64,000 nucleotides of DNA from Pseudohaliea sp964438205 (GTDB lineage: Bacteria; Pseudomonadota; Gammaproteobacteria; Pseudomonadales; Halieaceae). Under the pieces are notes generated by a model. It was not told where the DNA came from. It searched no databases and worked only from the letters and a program-made list of their open reading frames with translations. This document shows positions 8,295 to 16,348 of this stretch, in pieces. The position numbers and the translations under genes are program-made. How positions within the stretch are numbered: position 1 is the first letter of the stretch; each line of letters starts with the position of its first letter. The stretch lies in contig CAYTJQ010000011.1 of the NCBI GenBank assembly GCA_964438205.1, positions 9,007 through 73,006 on the forward strand. The letters are read 5' to 3'.

Positions 8295-9251
8295 ATGCAG
8301 ACACCGCGACACGCGCGCTACACCCCGTCCCGGCGTTTTTGCCGGCGCCTCTCCGGACGCATCGACGCGCGCCCGCCAGCGCGCCTTATCACCCTACCCG
8401 CTCTGCTCGCTGCACTGCTGCTGCCGCCGCCCGCGTCTGCCTGGGGACCCCAGGGCCACCGGGTGGCCGGCGCCATGACCAGCGACCGCCTCGCCCCGGA
8501 CGCGGCGGCCGCGGTGCGCGCCATCCTCGGCGACGAGTCACTGGCGGACGCCTCGACCTGGGCGGACCGCATGCGCAGCGACCCGGCGCCCTTCTGGCAG
8601 CGCGAGGCCGGCGCCTACCACTATGTCAGCATCCCGTCCGGCGCCGCGCGCTACGACCCGCGCCGCGCGCCGTCCCGGGGCGATGCCTTCACCGCCCTCG
8701 CACGGTTCCGGCAGGAGCTCGCGGACCCGGCGACGCCCGCGGCGCGGCGGGCGCTGGCGTTGCGCTTCGCCCTGCACATCATCCAGGACCTGCACCAGCC
8801 GTTGCATGCCGGCGGGCGCGATGACCGCGGCGGCAACGACTTCGCCGTGACCGTGGACGGGCGGCGCAGCAACCTGCACCGGCTGTGGGATTCCGGCCTG
8901 CTGGCGAGCGGCCGCTACAGCGACCAGCGCCTGCGGGCGCGGCTGGAGGCACGCTACGGTAGCGAACTCGACGGTGCCTGGCGGGAACCCGACCCGGAGA
9001 CCTGGATCGCCGAGAGCCTGGCCCTCAGCCGCGAACTCTACCCCGCCACCGGCACCATCGACGGAGACTACCTCGAACGCTTCCGCCCGCTGGCGGAGCG
9101 CCGGGTCGCACAGTCCGCCGCCCGCGGCGCGGCCTGGCTCAACGCGCTCTACGGAGCCGCTACGGGGCAGGCGGCGGGCGCACCGGTGGCACCCCCGCCG
9201 CGGCCGGGCTGGTGGCAGCGCCTAAAAGATTTCCTCGAGGAAATTCTCTAG
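8295..9251 (+). CDS. S1/P1 nuclease family protein
   Basis: A 318-residue exported zinc nuclease. The ATG has AAGGAAA at good spacing. A long basic N-terminus precedes the hydrophobic core LITLPALLAALLLPPPASA. Cleavage there would expose Trp50, which is the N-terminal zinc ligand in this family, and WGPQGHRVAG supplies the first His. Further zinc ligands lie in DASTWADRMR, YHYVSIP, HIIQDLHQPLHAG and GGNDF. Members cleave single-stranded DNA or RNA and 3'-nucleotides outside the cytoplasm, which could supply phosphate or nucleosides. Its last 30 nt overlap the convergent dienelactone hydrolase gene across a perfect palindrome. Confidence 0.9.
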   Translation: MQTPRHARYTPSRRFCRRLSGRIDARPPARLITLPALLAALLLPPPASAWGPQGHRVAGAMTSDRLAPDAAAAVRAILGDESLADASTWADRMRSDPAPFWQREAGAYHYVSIPSGAARYDPRRAPSRGDAFTALARFRQELADPATPAARRALALRFALHIIQDLHQPLHAGGRDDRGGNDFAVTVDGRRSNLHRLWDSGLLASGRYSDQRLRARLEARYGSELDGAWREPDPETWIAESLALSRELYPATGTIDGDYLERFRPLAERRVAQSAARGAAWLNALYGAATGQAAGAPVAPPPRPGWWQRLKDFLEEIL

Positions 9252-9941
9252 CGCCTGGTGGGAACGGCGATCCGCGTCGTCGCTGTACACGGTGCCGAAG
9301 TCCGGGTCGTTCGCCTCGGGATTGGTGAAGGCGTGCAGCGTGTTGCCGTAGGCATGTAGCTGCCAATCGGCACCGGCGGCGGTCATTTCCTTCGCCAGCG
9401 CAAGGACACTGTCCGGCTGTGCCATCGGGTCGTCCCAGCCGTGCAGGCAGAGCACCTTCGATCGGATCGGCCGCGGTGCATCGCCCGCATTCCCCGGCGG
9501 CGTGAACAGGCCGTGGAAAGAGACCACCCCGAGGACGTCACTGCCGCTGCGGGCGAGATCCAGCACGCAGAGACCGCCGAAGCAGAAGCCGATGGCCGCG
9601 ACACGCTGCGCATCGACCTCGCCCTGCTCCCGGAGTACCTCCACCGCGCGGTGCATGCGCCGGGCGACGCGGTCGCGGTCCTCGAGGAAGGGCGCCAGCA
9701 GCGCCTGGTTTTCCTCGGTACTGTTGCCGCGCACCCCCTTGCCGTACATGTCGAGGGCGAAGCCGACGTAGCCCTGCTCGGCCAGCGCCCGCGCCTTGCC
9801 CTCCTCGAAGGGCGTGCGGCCGGCCCAGGCGTGGGCGATGGCCACCGCGGGCGCGGGCCCCCGGTCCGGGTCCCAGGCCAGGTAGCCCTCCAGCGTGACA
9901 CCGTCACAATCGTACTCGATCAGCCGTTCCTGGATTGCCAT
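9222..9941 (-). CDS. Dienelactone hydrolase family protein
   Basis: A 239-residue alpha/beta hydrolase of the dienelactone hydrolase family. The catalytic Cys lies in AAIGFCFGGLCVLDLARS. The acid is in LHGWDDPMAQP and the His in AYGNTLHAFTNPEA. It has no signal peptide, so it is cytoplasmic. The ATG at 9941 follows AAGGGAGG. The real substrate is often not a dienelactone but another small ester or lactone. It stands alone, convergent with the S1/P1 nuclease. Both proteins end in FLEEI plus one residue, because the overlap is palindromic. Confidence 0.88.
   Translation of the reverse strand: MAIQERLIEYDCDGVTLEGYLAWDPDRGPAPAVAIAHAWAGRTPFEEGKARALAEQGYVGFALDMYGKGVRGNSTEENQALLAPFLEDRDRVARRMHRAVEVLREQGEVDAQRVAAIGFCFGGLCVLDLARSGSDVLGVVSFHGLFTPPGNAGDAPRPIRSKVLCLHGWDDPMAQPDSVLALAKEMTAAGADWQLHAYGNTLHAFTNPEANDPDFGTVYSDDADRRSHQALENFLEEIF
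9229..9244. repeat. 16-bp perfect palindrome inside two overlapping convergent genes
   Basis: The sequence ATTTCCTCGAGGAAAT is its own reverse complement. It lies in the 30-nt overlap of the S1/P1 nuclease and dienelactone hydrolase genes and is read in equivalent frames on both strands, so both proteins end with FLEEI. It could form a small RNA hairpin in both transcripts, but no T-run follows. Confidence 0.8.
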
Positions 9942-9962
9942 GGTATTGCCTCCCTTGCTTTC

Positions 9963-10718
9963 TCAGCTTGCTTTGCTAGCGACATAGGCCTCCGGGTCGA
10001 GGCGACGCATCTCGCCCTCGATCCACGCCTCCACCTCGCGCATGAGCGGCTCGGGCTTCCGCCCCGCCGTGTCCATGGGCGGGCCGATGGATACATCGAT
10101 AACCCCCGGGCTAAACGAGAAGGAGCGACGGGGCCAGCACCGTGCGGAGGTTACCGCAATGGGGATGACATCCGCCCCCGTGGCGCAGGCGAGACGGGTA
10201 GCGCCGCTCTTGTAGACACCCTGCTTGCCGCGCTCCGTGCGCGTGCCCTCGGGAAACATGATCACCCACTTCCCCCCGTCCATGAGTTCGACCCCCTGCC
10301 GCGCCACCCTGTTCCAGGCTTCCGAGCGCTTGCTGCGGTCGATATGAATCATCTCGAGGCGGCCGAGGGCCCAGCCGAAGACGGGGATGCGCAGGAGCTC
10401 GCGCTTGAAAACGAAGGCGAGCGGGTGCGGCATCACGCTCGGGAAAAAAAAGGTCTCCCAGGTGGACTGGTGCTTGGCACAGAGCACGACCCGGCGGTTG
10501 TCGTCCGGCCCGGGCAGGTGCTGCCAGCCGTGAATCCGGTAACGCACGCCGCCGACGAGGCGCACCGCGGCAATCGCCCCGCGCAGCCAGGGCACGGCGA
10601 TCCACCACCAGAGCCGCCCGGCGCCGACGAACAGCGACAGGAACAGCAGCAGGAGCCCCGCCGGAATCACCGACAACGCGATCCAGGCGAACACGAGGAG
10701 CGAGCGGACGGCGCGCAT
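9963..10718 (-). CDS. 1-acyl-sn-glycerol-3-phosphate acyltransferase (PlsC family)
   Basis: A 251-residue membrane-bound acyltransferase that adds the second acyl chain to lysophosphatidate or a related acceptor. An N-terminal hydrophobic segment (LLVFAWIALSVIPAGLLLLFLSLFVG) anchors it. The first acyltransferase motif is KHQSTWETF, in the HX4E form frequent in this subfamily instead of HX4D. The substrate-binding motif is MFPEGTRTERG. The ATG at 10718 overlaps the stop of the esterase gene (TGATG), so the two are translationally coupled. Being paired with an esterase, it may serve lipid remodelling rather than bulk phospholipid synthesis. Confidence 0.87.
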   Translation of the reverse strand: MRAVRSLLVFAWIALSVIPAGLLLLFLSLFVGAGRLWWWIAVPWLRGAIAAVRLVGGVRYRIHGWQHLPGPDDNRRVVLCAKHQSTWETFFFPSVMPHPLAFVFKRELLRIPVFGWALGRLEMIHIDRSKRSEAWNRVARQGVELMDGGKWVIMFPEGTRTERGKQGVYKSGATRLACATGADVIPIAVTSARCWPRRSFSFSPGVIDVSIGPPMDTAGRKPEPLMREVEAWIEGEMRRLDPEAYVASKAS

Positions 10719-11830
10719 CAGGCGGGCGCCGCCCCGGCCTCGGCGCGCGTCGCGCCCGTATCCGGGGCGGCGCTGCCGGCCCCCCGCTCCACCGCGGCGA
10801 CGAAGTCGGCCATGGCGGCGTAGGCCGCCTCGGCCTCCGGCAGTTCCGGTGTAAACAGCTGCCAGACGTGGACCATGTGCGGCCAGGTCTGCAGCGTGAC
10901 CGGCGAGCCCGAGGCCTGGGCCTTGGCCGCGTAGCGGCGCGCATCGTCGAGGAGCATCTCGGCCCTGCTCACCTGGATCAGTACCGGCGGCAGGTCGCGG
11001 AGGCTGCCGCGAAGCGGCGACACCCGCGGGTCCTTCGGCGGGATGCGCCAACTGAACCAGTAGAACCACCAGAGCAGGATCGTCGGCACCTTGAGGAGCT
11101 TGCCGAAGGCCGGACCCAGCATCGGGTCCGTCGGGACATTCAGCCGCAGGCTGGGTGACGTCATCGTAACGTCCGTGGAAGGCGACAGCGCGATGGCGGC
11201 ATCGGGTTGGCGCAAGCCCGCGTCCCGCGCCCAGGCGATCACCTCCAGCGTCAGGCTGCCGCCGGCGGAGTCCCCGGCGACGAGCAGGAAATCCGGCGGC
11301 TCCATGTCCTCCGGGCCGTTGTGCAGGATCCAGCGCAGGGCGGCACGACAGTCGTTGATGCCGTCGATGCGGCGATACTCCGGGCAGAGACGGTAGTCCA
11401 CGGCGAACACGGCGGCACCGAGCAGGCGAGAGAGACGATCGGTGATGGGCCGGTGGCTCGTGGGGCTGCCGGCGAACCAGGCACCACCGTGGATGTAGAG
11501 CACCCGCCGGCGGCTGTCGGCCCCCGGCGCCAGTACCCACTCGCCGCGGACCGCGTCGCTCTGTACCGGCTGGATGCGGCTCGCCAACGCCTTGCCGTCG
11601 CCGAGTTCATCCATCATGCGGCGGATCGCGGACAGCCGCTCCCGACCGCTGTAGCGACCGATGTTCTCCGTCAGCTCTTCCATGGCGCGCACCACGTCGC
11701 GATGTGCATCGCTCGGCGGGTCGGCATCCGGCGGCGGCAGCGGTGTGTCGAGGTAGCGCAGGTTCTCACCGCGCAGGTAGAACACACTGAAGGCGACGAA
11801 GGCGAGGACGATGAGCAGCGCCGTGACCAT
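10718..11830 (-). CDS. Alpha/beta hydrolase, hormone-sensitive lipase family
   Basis: A 370-residue esterase with an N-terminal membrane helix (MVTALLIVLAFVAFSVFYL). The oxyanion motif is YIHGGAWFAGSP, the nucleophile elbow GDSAGGS, the acid lies in VSRAEMLLDDA and the His in WPHMVHVWQLF. All are in family IV (HSL) order. The ATG at 11830 is preceded by GGGAG. Earlier in-frame codons read through low-complexity sequence and lack a ribosome site. It is followed by a coupled PlsC gene, suggesting a deacylation/reacylation pair at the membrane. Confidence 0.88.
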   Translation of the reverse strand: MVTALLIVLAFVAFSVFYLRGENLRYLDTPLPPPDADPPSDAHRDVVRAMEELTENIGRYSGRERLSAIRRMMDELGDGKALASRIQPVQSDAVRGEWVLAPGADSRRRVLYIHGGAWFAGSPTSHRPITDRLSRLLGAAVFAVDYRLCPEYRRIDGINDCRAALRWILHNGPEDMEPPDFLLVAGDSAGGSLTLEVIAWARDAGLRQPDAAIALSPSTDVTMTSPSLRLNVPTDPMLGPAFGKLLKVPTILLWWFYWFSWRIPPKDPRVSPLRGSLRDLPPVLIQVSRAEMLLDDARRYAAKAQASGSPVTLQTWPHMVHVWQLFTPELPEAEAAYAAMADFVAAVERGAGSAAPDTGATRAEAGAAPA

Positions 11831-12008
11831 GGAAGCACTCCCGGGAGAACGGACCGGCATTAAACCAGACCGGCCCCGGCACACCAAGAGCGCGACCCGC
11901 CGGCCCCGGCGCTGTACACCCCGCTGCAAACCCGTATATTGGTGGGTTGGGCGCCGCCGGCACGGCGGCACAACCCGAACGGGGACCTGTGAGTCGCAAG
12001 TAAGCCGC

Positions 12009-12332
12009 ATGAAGAAACCGGTCAGCAAGGAAGAGCTGCGCGCCGAGCTGGAGGACGCCATGGGGCGTTTCCTCGAGGAGGGCGGACGGATCGAGCAGGT
12101 CCCGCAGGGCGTCAGCGGCCGCGAGGACAACGCACCGCCGAAGCACGGCACCCGGGACCTGTTCATCGAGCCGAAGGCGGCGCGGACGCAGATTCCCGAG
12201 GTGATCGCCGCCCTGGACGCCCGCCGCCGGCCGCCGAAGCGCCCGCCACAGCGGGCCGGCCGCGGCCCCCGCCGCAAGCTCATCTACGACGACTTCGGCG
12301 AGCCGCTGCGCCACGTCTGGGTCGAGGACTGA
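12009..12332 (+). CDS. Small protein with SutA-like motif
   Basis: A 107-residue hydrophilic protein. Its N-terminal part (ELRAELEDAMGRFLEEGGRI) resembles the short RNA-polymerase-binding segment of SutA of Pseudomonas aeruginosa, which contains AMEEFLSRGGKVQE as I recall it. The middle is rich in Arg and Pro. The tail KLIYDDFGEPLRHVWVED has no match I know. A second protein in this window, at 40999, has the same FLxxGGxI pattern. If the SutA resemblance is real, it would modulate transcription in slow-growing cells. It starts at ATG 12009 after a weak ribosome site and is a single gene, divergent from the esterase/PlsC pair. Confidence 0.6.
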   Translation: MKKPVSKEELRAELEDAMGRFLEEGGRIEQVPQGVSGREDNAPPKHGTRDLFIEPKAARTQIPEVIAALDARRRPPKRPPQRAGRGPRRKLIYDDFGEPLRHVWVED

Positions 12333-12391
12333 CCCCGCCGTGAACTGCCGCCCGGTCGGGCCCGTATAGTGCCCAACGACCGGAGGACTGC

Positions 12392-12412
12392 ATGATCACC
12401 GCCCAAGCATGA
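12392..12412 (+). other. Six-codon leader peptide coupled to the SRPBCC-SDR gene
   Basis: ATG at 12392 follows GGAGGA at good spacing and encodes MITAQA then TGA. The stop overlaps the ATG of the SDR fusion gene (ATGA at 12409-12412). The larger gene has no ribosome site of its own just upstream, so it is probably translated by reinitiation after this mini-ORF. A base error that split the true N-terminus is an alternative. Confidence 0.45.
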
Positions 12413-13851
12413 TTTCCCTTGAAGAAAACATCGACGTCGCCCGCTCACCGGCGGAGGCCTTCCGCTACGTGAGCGATTTCCGCACGACCGCCGAGTGGGA
12501 CGCCACGGCGTTTCGCGCCCGCAAGGATTCGCCGGGGCCCGTCGGGGAAGGCACGGAGTACGTTGTCGATTGCAGCCTGCCCGTCGGCTCCGTGCGCATC
12601 CGCTACCGGGTCACCGGCTTCCGGGCCGACGAGTACATCGAGCTCACCGGCGATTCCCGCCTGTTCACCGTGACCGACCGGATCACCTTCACGGCCCGCG
12701 ACGACGGCGGCACGCACATCGACTACGTGGCGGACTTTGCCTACAAGGGCCCGCTGGCCAGCTTCGAGAGCGCGCTCCGCCCCGGCATGGAGCGCATGGG
12801 CAGGAAGGCCCTGGAGGGCATGCGCCACGCGCTCGAGGACCGCCCGCCGCCGCCGGCCATCTCGCCCTGCAACGAGCGCGCAGACCGGCTGGTGCTGCCG
12901 GGCCTCGCGCTCTTCAGCCGCCTCGGCTACCGCCGCGGCAGCCGCCACTGGGGGCCGCTCTCCGCCGACCTGTCTGGCCGCCACGCGGTGGTCACCGGCG
13001 CCAGCTCAGGCATCGGCCGGGCCACCGCGCTGCGCCTCGCGGAGCTGGGCGCGACCCTGACCCTGGTGATGCGCGACGCGGAAAAAGCCGAAGCCACCGT
13101 CGCGGCCCTGCGCGCCGAGAGCGGCAACGACGCCATCCGCGCCGAGCTCGCCGACCTCAGCCTCATGGCCGATATTGACGCCCTCGTGGACCGCCTCGGC
13201 GAGGCCGGCGAGCCCATCGACATCCTGGTCAACAACGCCGGGGCCCTGTTCAACCCGCGGCGGGAAACCGCCGAGGGCCTCGAGGCCAGCTTCGCCCTGC
13301 TGCTGCTCAGCCCCTACCGCCTGACCCGCGGCCTGCTGCCGCTGCTGAAGGCGGGCGGCGGCGCCCGGGTGGTCAACGTGGTCTCCGGGGGCATGTATTC
13401 ACAGCCCCTGGCCGTGCGCAAGCTCATTGCCCGCGAGGAGAACTACTCGGGCTCCGTCGCCTACGCGCGCTGCAAACGCGCCCTCATGGTCACCACGGAG
13501 CAGTGGGCCGACGACTGGGCCGGCGACGGCATCGTGGTCAACGCCATGCACCCGGGGTGGGCGGACACGCCCGGCGTGGAGAACTCCCTGCCCGGCTTCC
13601 ACCGGCTGACGCGCCGCATCCTGCGCAGCCCCGAGGAAGGGGCCGACACGGTGATCTGGCTGGCGGCCGCACCGGAAGCCGGCGACGTCAGCGGCCTCCT
13701 GTTCCTCGACCGCGAGCCGCGGACCACGCACCTCCGCGCGCGCACCGCCGAGGCGGAGACGGCCGAGGAGCGCGAGGCCCTGCGCACCTTCCTCGCCGAG
13801 CAGGACGCGGCCTTTCCCGGCGCCGTTGCAAAGGCCGCTGACGCCCGCTAG
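12409..13851 (+). CDS. SRPBCC-domain / short-chain dehydrogenase fusion protein
   Basis: A 480-residue protein with two parts. Residues 1-145 form an SRPBCC (START/Bet v1-like) domain, with NIDVARSPAEAFRYVSDFRTTAEWD and YRVTGFRADEYIELTG, which usually binds a hydrophobic ligand. Residues about 180-460 are a short-chain dehydrogenase: cofactor loop TGASSGIG, structural NNAG (DILVNNAGALF), catalytic Ser region VVSGGMYS and active-site YARCK. The SDR half resembles the retinol dehydrogenase/WW-oxidoreductase type. The fusion suggests that the START-like domain delivers a lipid-like substrate to the reductase. It is followed 11 nt later by an epoxide hydrolase gene. Confidence 0.85.
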   Translation: MISLEENIDVARSPAEAFRYVSDFRTTAEWDATAFRARKDSPGPVGEGTEYVVDCSLPVGSVRIRYRVTGFRADEYIELTGDSRLFTVTDRITFTARDDGGTHIDYVADFAYKGPLASFESALRPGMERMGRKALEGMRHALEDRPPPPAISPCNERADRLVLPGLALFSRLGYRRGSRHWGPLSADLSGRHAVVTGASSGIGRATALRLAELGATLTLVMRDAEKAEATVAALRAESGNDAIRAELADLSLMADIDALVDRLGEAGEPIDILVNNAGALFNPRRETAEGLEASFALLLLSPYRLTRGLLPLLKAGGGARVVNVVSGGMYSQPLAVRKLIAREENYSGSVAYARCKRALMVTTEQWADDWAGDGIVVNAMHPGWADTPGVENSLPGFHRLTRRILRSPEEGADTVIWLAAAPEAGDVSGLLFLDREPRTTHLRARTAEAETAEEREALRTFLAEQDAAFPGAVAKAADAR

Positions 13852-13862
13852 CTTGGGCCTCG

Positions 13863-15035
13863 ATGCCCAGCCGAGGACAGCCCGTGAGCGACGACCTGCG
13901 CCCCTTCACCATCGCCGTGCCCGGCACGGACCTCGAGGACCTGCGCGAGCGCCTGCGGCGCACGCGCTGGCCGGACCGGGAAACCTGCGAGGGCTGGGAC
14001 CAGGGCATCCCCCTCGGCTATACCCGGGAACTCGCGGCCTACTGGGCCGAGGCCTACGACTGGCGCCGCTGCGAGGCCCTGCTCAACGGCTGGCCGCAGT
14101 TCACGACCACCATCGACGGCCTTGATATCCACTTCCTGCACCGTCGGAGCCCTAACCCCGAGGCCCTGCCGCTGGTGATCACCCACGGCTGGCCCGGTTC
14201 CCTCATCGAGTTCCACAAGGTGATCGAACCGCTCGCGGACCCGGAAGCCCACGGCGGCGACGCGCTGGACGCCTTCCACGTGGTGGTTCCCTCTCTGCCC
14301 GGCTACGGCTTCTCGGGCAAGCCGGCCTGCACGGGCACGGGTGTGGAGGCGATCGGGCGCTGCTGGGGCCAACTCATGGCCCGCCTCGGCTACGACCGCT
14401 ACGTCGCCCAGGGCGGCGACTGGGGCAGCGCGGTGACCCTGAGCATGGCGCGCACGGAAACGGCCCACTGCGCCGGGGTGCACGTGAACATGCCCATCGT
14501 CGCCCCGGACCCGGAGACCCTCGACAACCCCACGGCGCAGGAACAGCGCGCCTTCGCCGCCATGGAGTTCTACAATCGCTGGGACTCGGGCTACTCGAAG
14601 CAGCAGGCGACGCGGCCGCAGACGCTCGGTTACGCCCTCGCGGACTCGCCGGCGGGGCAGCTCGCCTGGATCATGGAGAAGTTCCAGGCCTGGACGGACT
14701 GCGAGCGGGACGGCGTGCGCCACCCGGAACATGCCCTCGGCCGCGACGAGATGCTCGACAACATCACGCTCTACTGGCTGGGCAACAGCGCCGCGAGCTC
14801 CGCGCGCCTGTACTGGGAGAGCTTCAACGAGCCGGACCTGTCACCGATCGACCTGCCGGTGGGCTGCTCCCTCTTTCCCGGTGAGATCTTCAAGTGCAGC
14901 CGGCGCTGGGCCGAGCGGCGCTTCCGCAACCTGGTCTACTGGAACGAGCCGCCGCGCGGCGGCCACTTCGCCGCCTTCGAGCAACCCGACCTCTTCGTCG
15001 AGGAGCTGCGAAACGCCTTCCGCGGCCTGCGCTGA
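13863..15035 (+). CDS. Epoxide hydrolase family protein (EHN type)
   Basis: An alpha/beta hydrolase of up to 390 residues with an N-terminal EHN domain (IAVPGTDLEDLRERLRRTRWP), as in microsomal epoxide hydrolase. The nucleophile elbow is YVAQGGDWGSAV (Asp nucleophile), the oxyanion motif HGWPGS, and the His lies in EPPRGGHFAAFEQP. It would hydrolyse epoxides to diols. ATG at 13863 is listed. GTG at 13884 has a better ribosome site (GAGGA) and would give 383 residues beginning VSDDLRPFTIAVPG. It follows the SRPBCC-SDR gene closely, so the two probably share a transcript and a pathway for lipophilic compounds. Confidence 0.87.
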   Translation: MPSRGQPVSDDLRPFTIAVPGTDLEDLRERLRRTRWPDRETCEGWDQGIPLGYTRELAAYWAEAYDWRRCEALLNGWPQFTTTIDGLDIHFLHRRSPNPEALPLVITHGWPGSLIEFHKVIEPLADPEAHGGDALDAFHVVVPSLPGYGFSGKPACTGTGVEAIGRCWGQLMARLGYDRYVAQGGDWGSAVTLSMARTETAHCAGVHVNMPIVAPDPETLDNPTAQEQRAFAAMEFYNRWDSGYSKQQATRPQTLGYALADSPAGQLAWIMEKFQAWTDCERDGVRHPEHALGRDEMLDNITLYWLGNSAASSARLYWESFNEPDLSPIDLPVGCSLFPGEIFKCSRRWAERRFRNLVYWNEPPRGGHFAAFEQPDLFVEELRNAFRGLR

Positions 15036-15044
15036 GCGGGCCGC

Positions 15045-15188
15045 TCAGTCCGCGGCGGGGGCCGTGACCCGCGCCGGATCCTGGGCCGGAGCCGGGGCCG
15101 GGTCGCCGCCGCGGGTGGCGATGCGGGCGAGCACGCCGAAGCCGATGGCGAGCGCGGCGAGGACCACGATGACCGTCTTCCAACTCAT
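15045..15188 (-). CDS. 47-residue single-pass membrane protein
   Basis: A short gene found by reading the minus strand: MSWKTVIVVLAALAIGFGVL, then ARIATRGGD and a Pro/Ala-rich tail ending APAAD. One N-terminal membrane helix and a short, probably periplasmic or cytoplasmic tail are evident. The ATG follows directly after the stop of the acyl-CoA dehydrogenase gene (TGAATG), and GGGGAGG lies at the end of that gene as ribosome site. The hydrophobic profile and good start support a real gene at the end of the two-dehydrogenase operon. Function unknown. Confidence 0.6.
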   Translation of the reverse strand: MSWKTVIVVLAALAIGFGVLARIATRGGDPAPAPAQDPARVTAPAAD

Positions 15189-16313
15189 TCAGGCCACCTC
15201 CCCGAGGAGGATGTCGGCCAGCCGGGCCCGGTGCCAGGCGCCGTCGCCCCAGAGCACCTCGCTGTGCTTCTGGCGCTTGAAGTAGAGGTGGACGTAGCAC
15301 TCCCAGGTAAACCCGATACCACCGTGGCACTGCACGGAGCGGCCGGAGGCGAAGGCGGCCATGTCCGCGGCCGAGGCCTTGGCCATATGCGCGAGCTGCA
15401 GCGCCTTCTCCGGCTCGTGGTCCAGGGCGCAGGCGGCGTTGTAGAGCAGCGACTTGCTCTCGTCCACGCGGGTCATGACATCGACCAGTTGGTGTTTCAC
15501 GGCCTGGAAGAAACCGAGCGGCCGGTCGAACTGCTTGCGCGCCCGGGCGTACTCGACGGTGGTCTGCAGCTGCCATTCCCCCGCCCCCACCATGTCGGCG
15601 GCGAGCAGCATCCACAGCGCGGGCATGGCGGCATGGAAGGCCGCGAGGCCGTTGCGCCCCACGGGCGCCGCCACGGCCTCGTCAAAGGTGACGCGGCCCT
15701 GGTCGCGGGTCAGGTCGACGATCGTATCCGGCGCCACGGTGACACCCGCGGCGTCGCGCTCGAGCCAGTAGAGGCCGAGGCCCCCCTCGTCCTGCGCAGC
15801 GACGAGCAGGCGCTCGGCCTTGCGCGGCTCCTGCACGAAACAGGCCGTCCCGGACAGGCGCCCGCCCTTTGCCGTCACGGCGCTGTCGCCGGCGTGCCAG
15901 GAGCCCGCGGCGTTGGCGAAAGCCAGGGTGGCGGAACGCCCCTCGGCGATCTCCTCGAGGGCAGCGGTGCCGGCGTCGGCAGCGGCGAGCACGTAGCTGG
16001 TGGCGAGCGTCGCCGCGAGCGGGCCCGGGAAGGCGGCGCGGCCGTGCTCCTCCATGAGGCCGGCAACGGCCACCGCCGGCAGGCCGAGGCCACCGGCACT
16101 TTCCGGGATGGCGAGGGCCGTCCAGCCCAGCTCGACCATCGCCGGCCACAGGTCGTCCCGCCAGGCGGCGCCGCTGGGCGCTTCCGGGTCCGGGTTGGCG
16201 GCGACCAGCGCGTGCAGCCGGTCCACCGGCAGGTGCTCGGCAAAGAACTTGCGCGCCGAATCCTTGAGCAGCGCGCACTCGTCGCCAAAGCCGAAATTGA
16301 TCGGTTGGGTCAC
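15189..16313 (-). CDS. Acyl-CoA dehydrogenase subunit (short form)
   Basis: A 374-residue acyl-CoA dehydrogenase-fold protein. The start is GTG at 16313 with AGGAG upstream, giving VTQPINFGFGDECALLKDSARKFF. The N-terminal helical part has LGWTALAIPESAGGLGLP. The central domain is divergent (GRSATLAFANAAGSW instead of the usual flavin-contact motifs). The C-terminal part has VQCHGGIGFTWECYVHLYFKR, where the Glu of TWE matches the base in steroid-type FadE proteins. It lies 35 nt after a second dehydrogenase gene. Such adjacent pairs often form alpha2beta2 enzymes acting on bulky CoA esters, for example steroid side chains. This partner probably supplies part of the active site. Confidence 0.87.
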   Translation of the reverse strand: MTQPINFGFGDECALLKDSARKFFAEHLPVDRLHALVAANPDPEAPSGAAWRDDLWPAMVELGWTALAIPESAGGLGLPAVAVAGLMEEHGRAAFPGPLAATLATSYVLAAADAGTAALEEIAEGRSATLAFANAAGSWHAGDSAVTAKGGRLSGTACFVQEPRKAERLLVAAQDEGGLGLYWLERDAAGVTVAPDTIVDLTRDQGRVTFDEAVAAPVGRNGLAAFHAAMPALWMLLAADMVGAGEWQLQTTVEYARARKQFDRPLGFFQAVKHQLVDVMTRVDESKSLLYNAACALDHEPEKALQLAHMAKASAADMAAFASGRSVQCHGGIGFTWECYVHLYFKRQKHSEVLWGDGAWHRARLADILLGEVA

Positions 16314-16348
16314 GGTATTCTCCTGTGTCGCCTTGCTATCTTGGCCAT

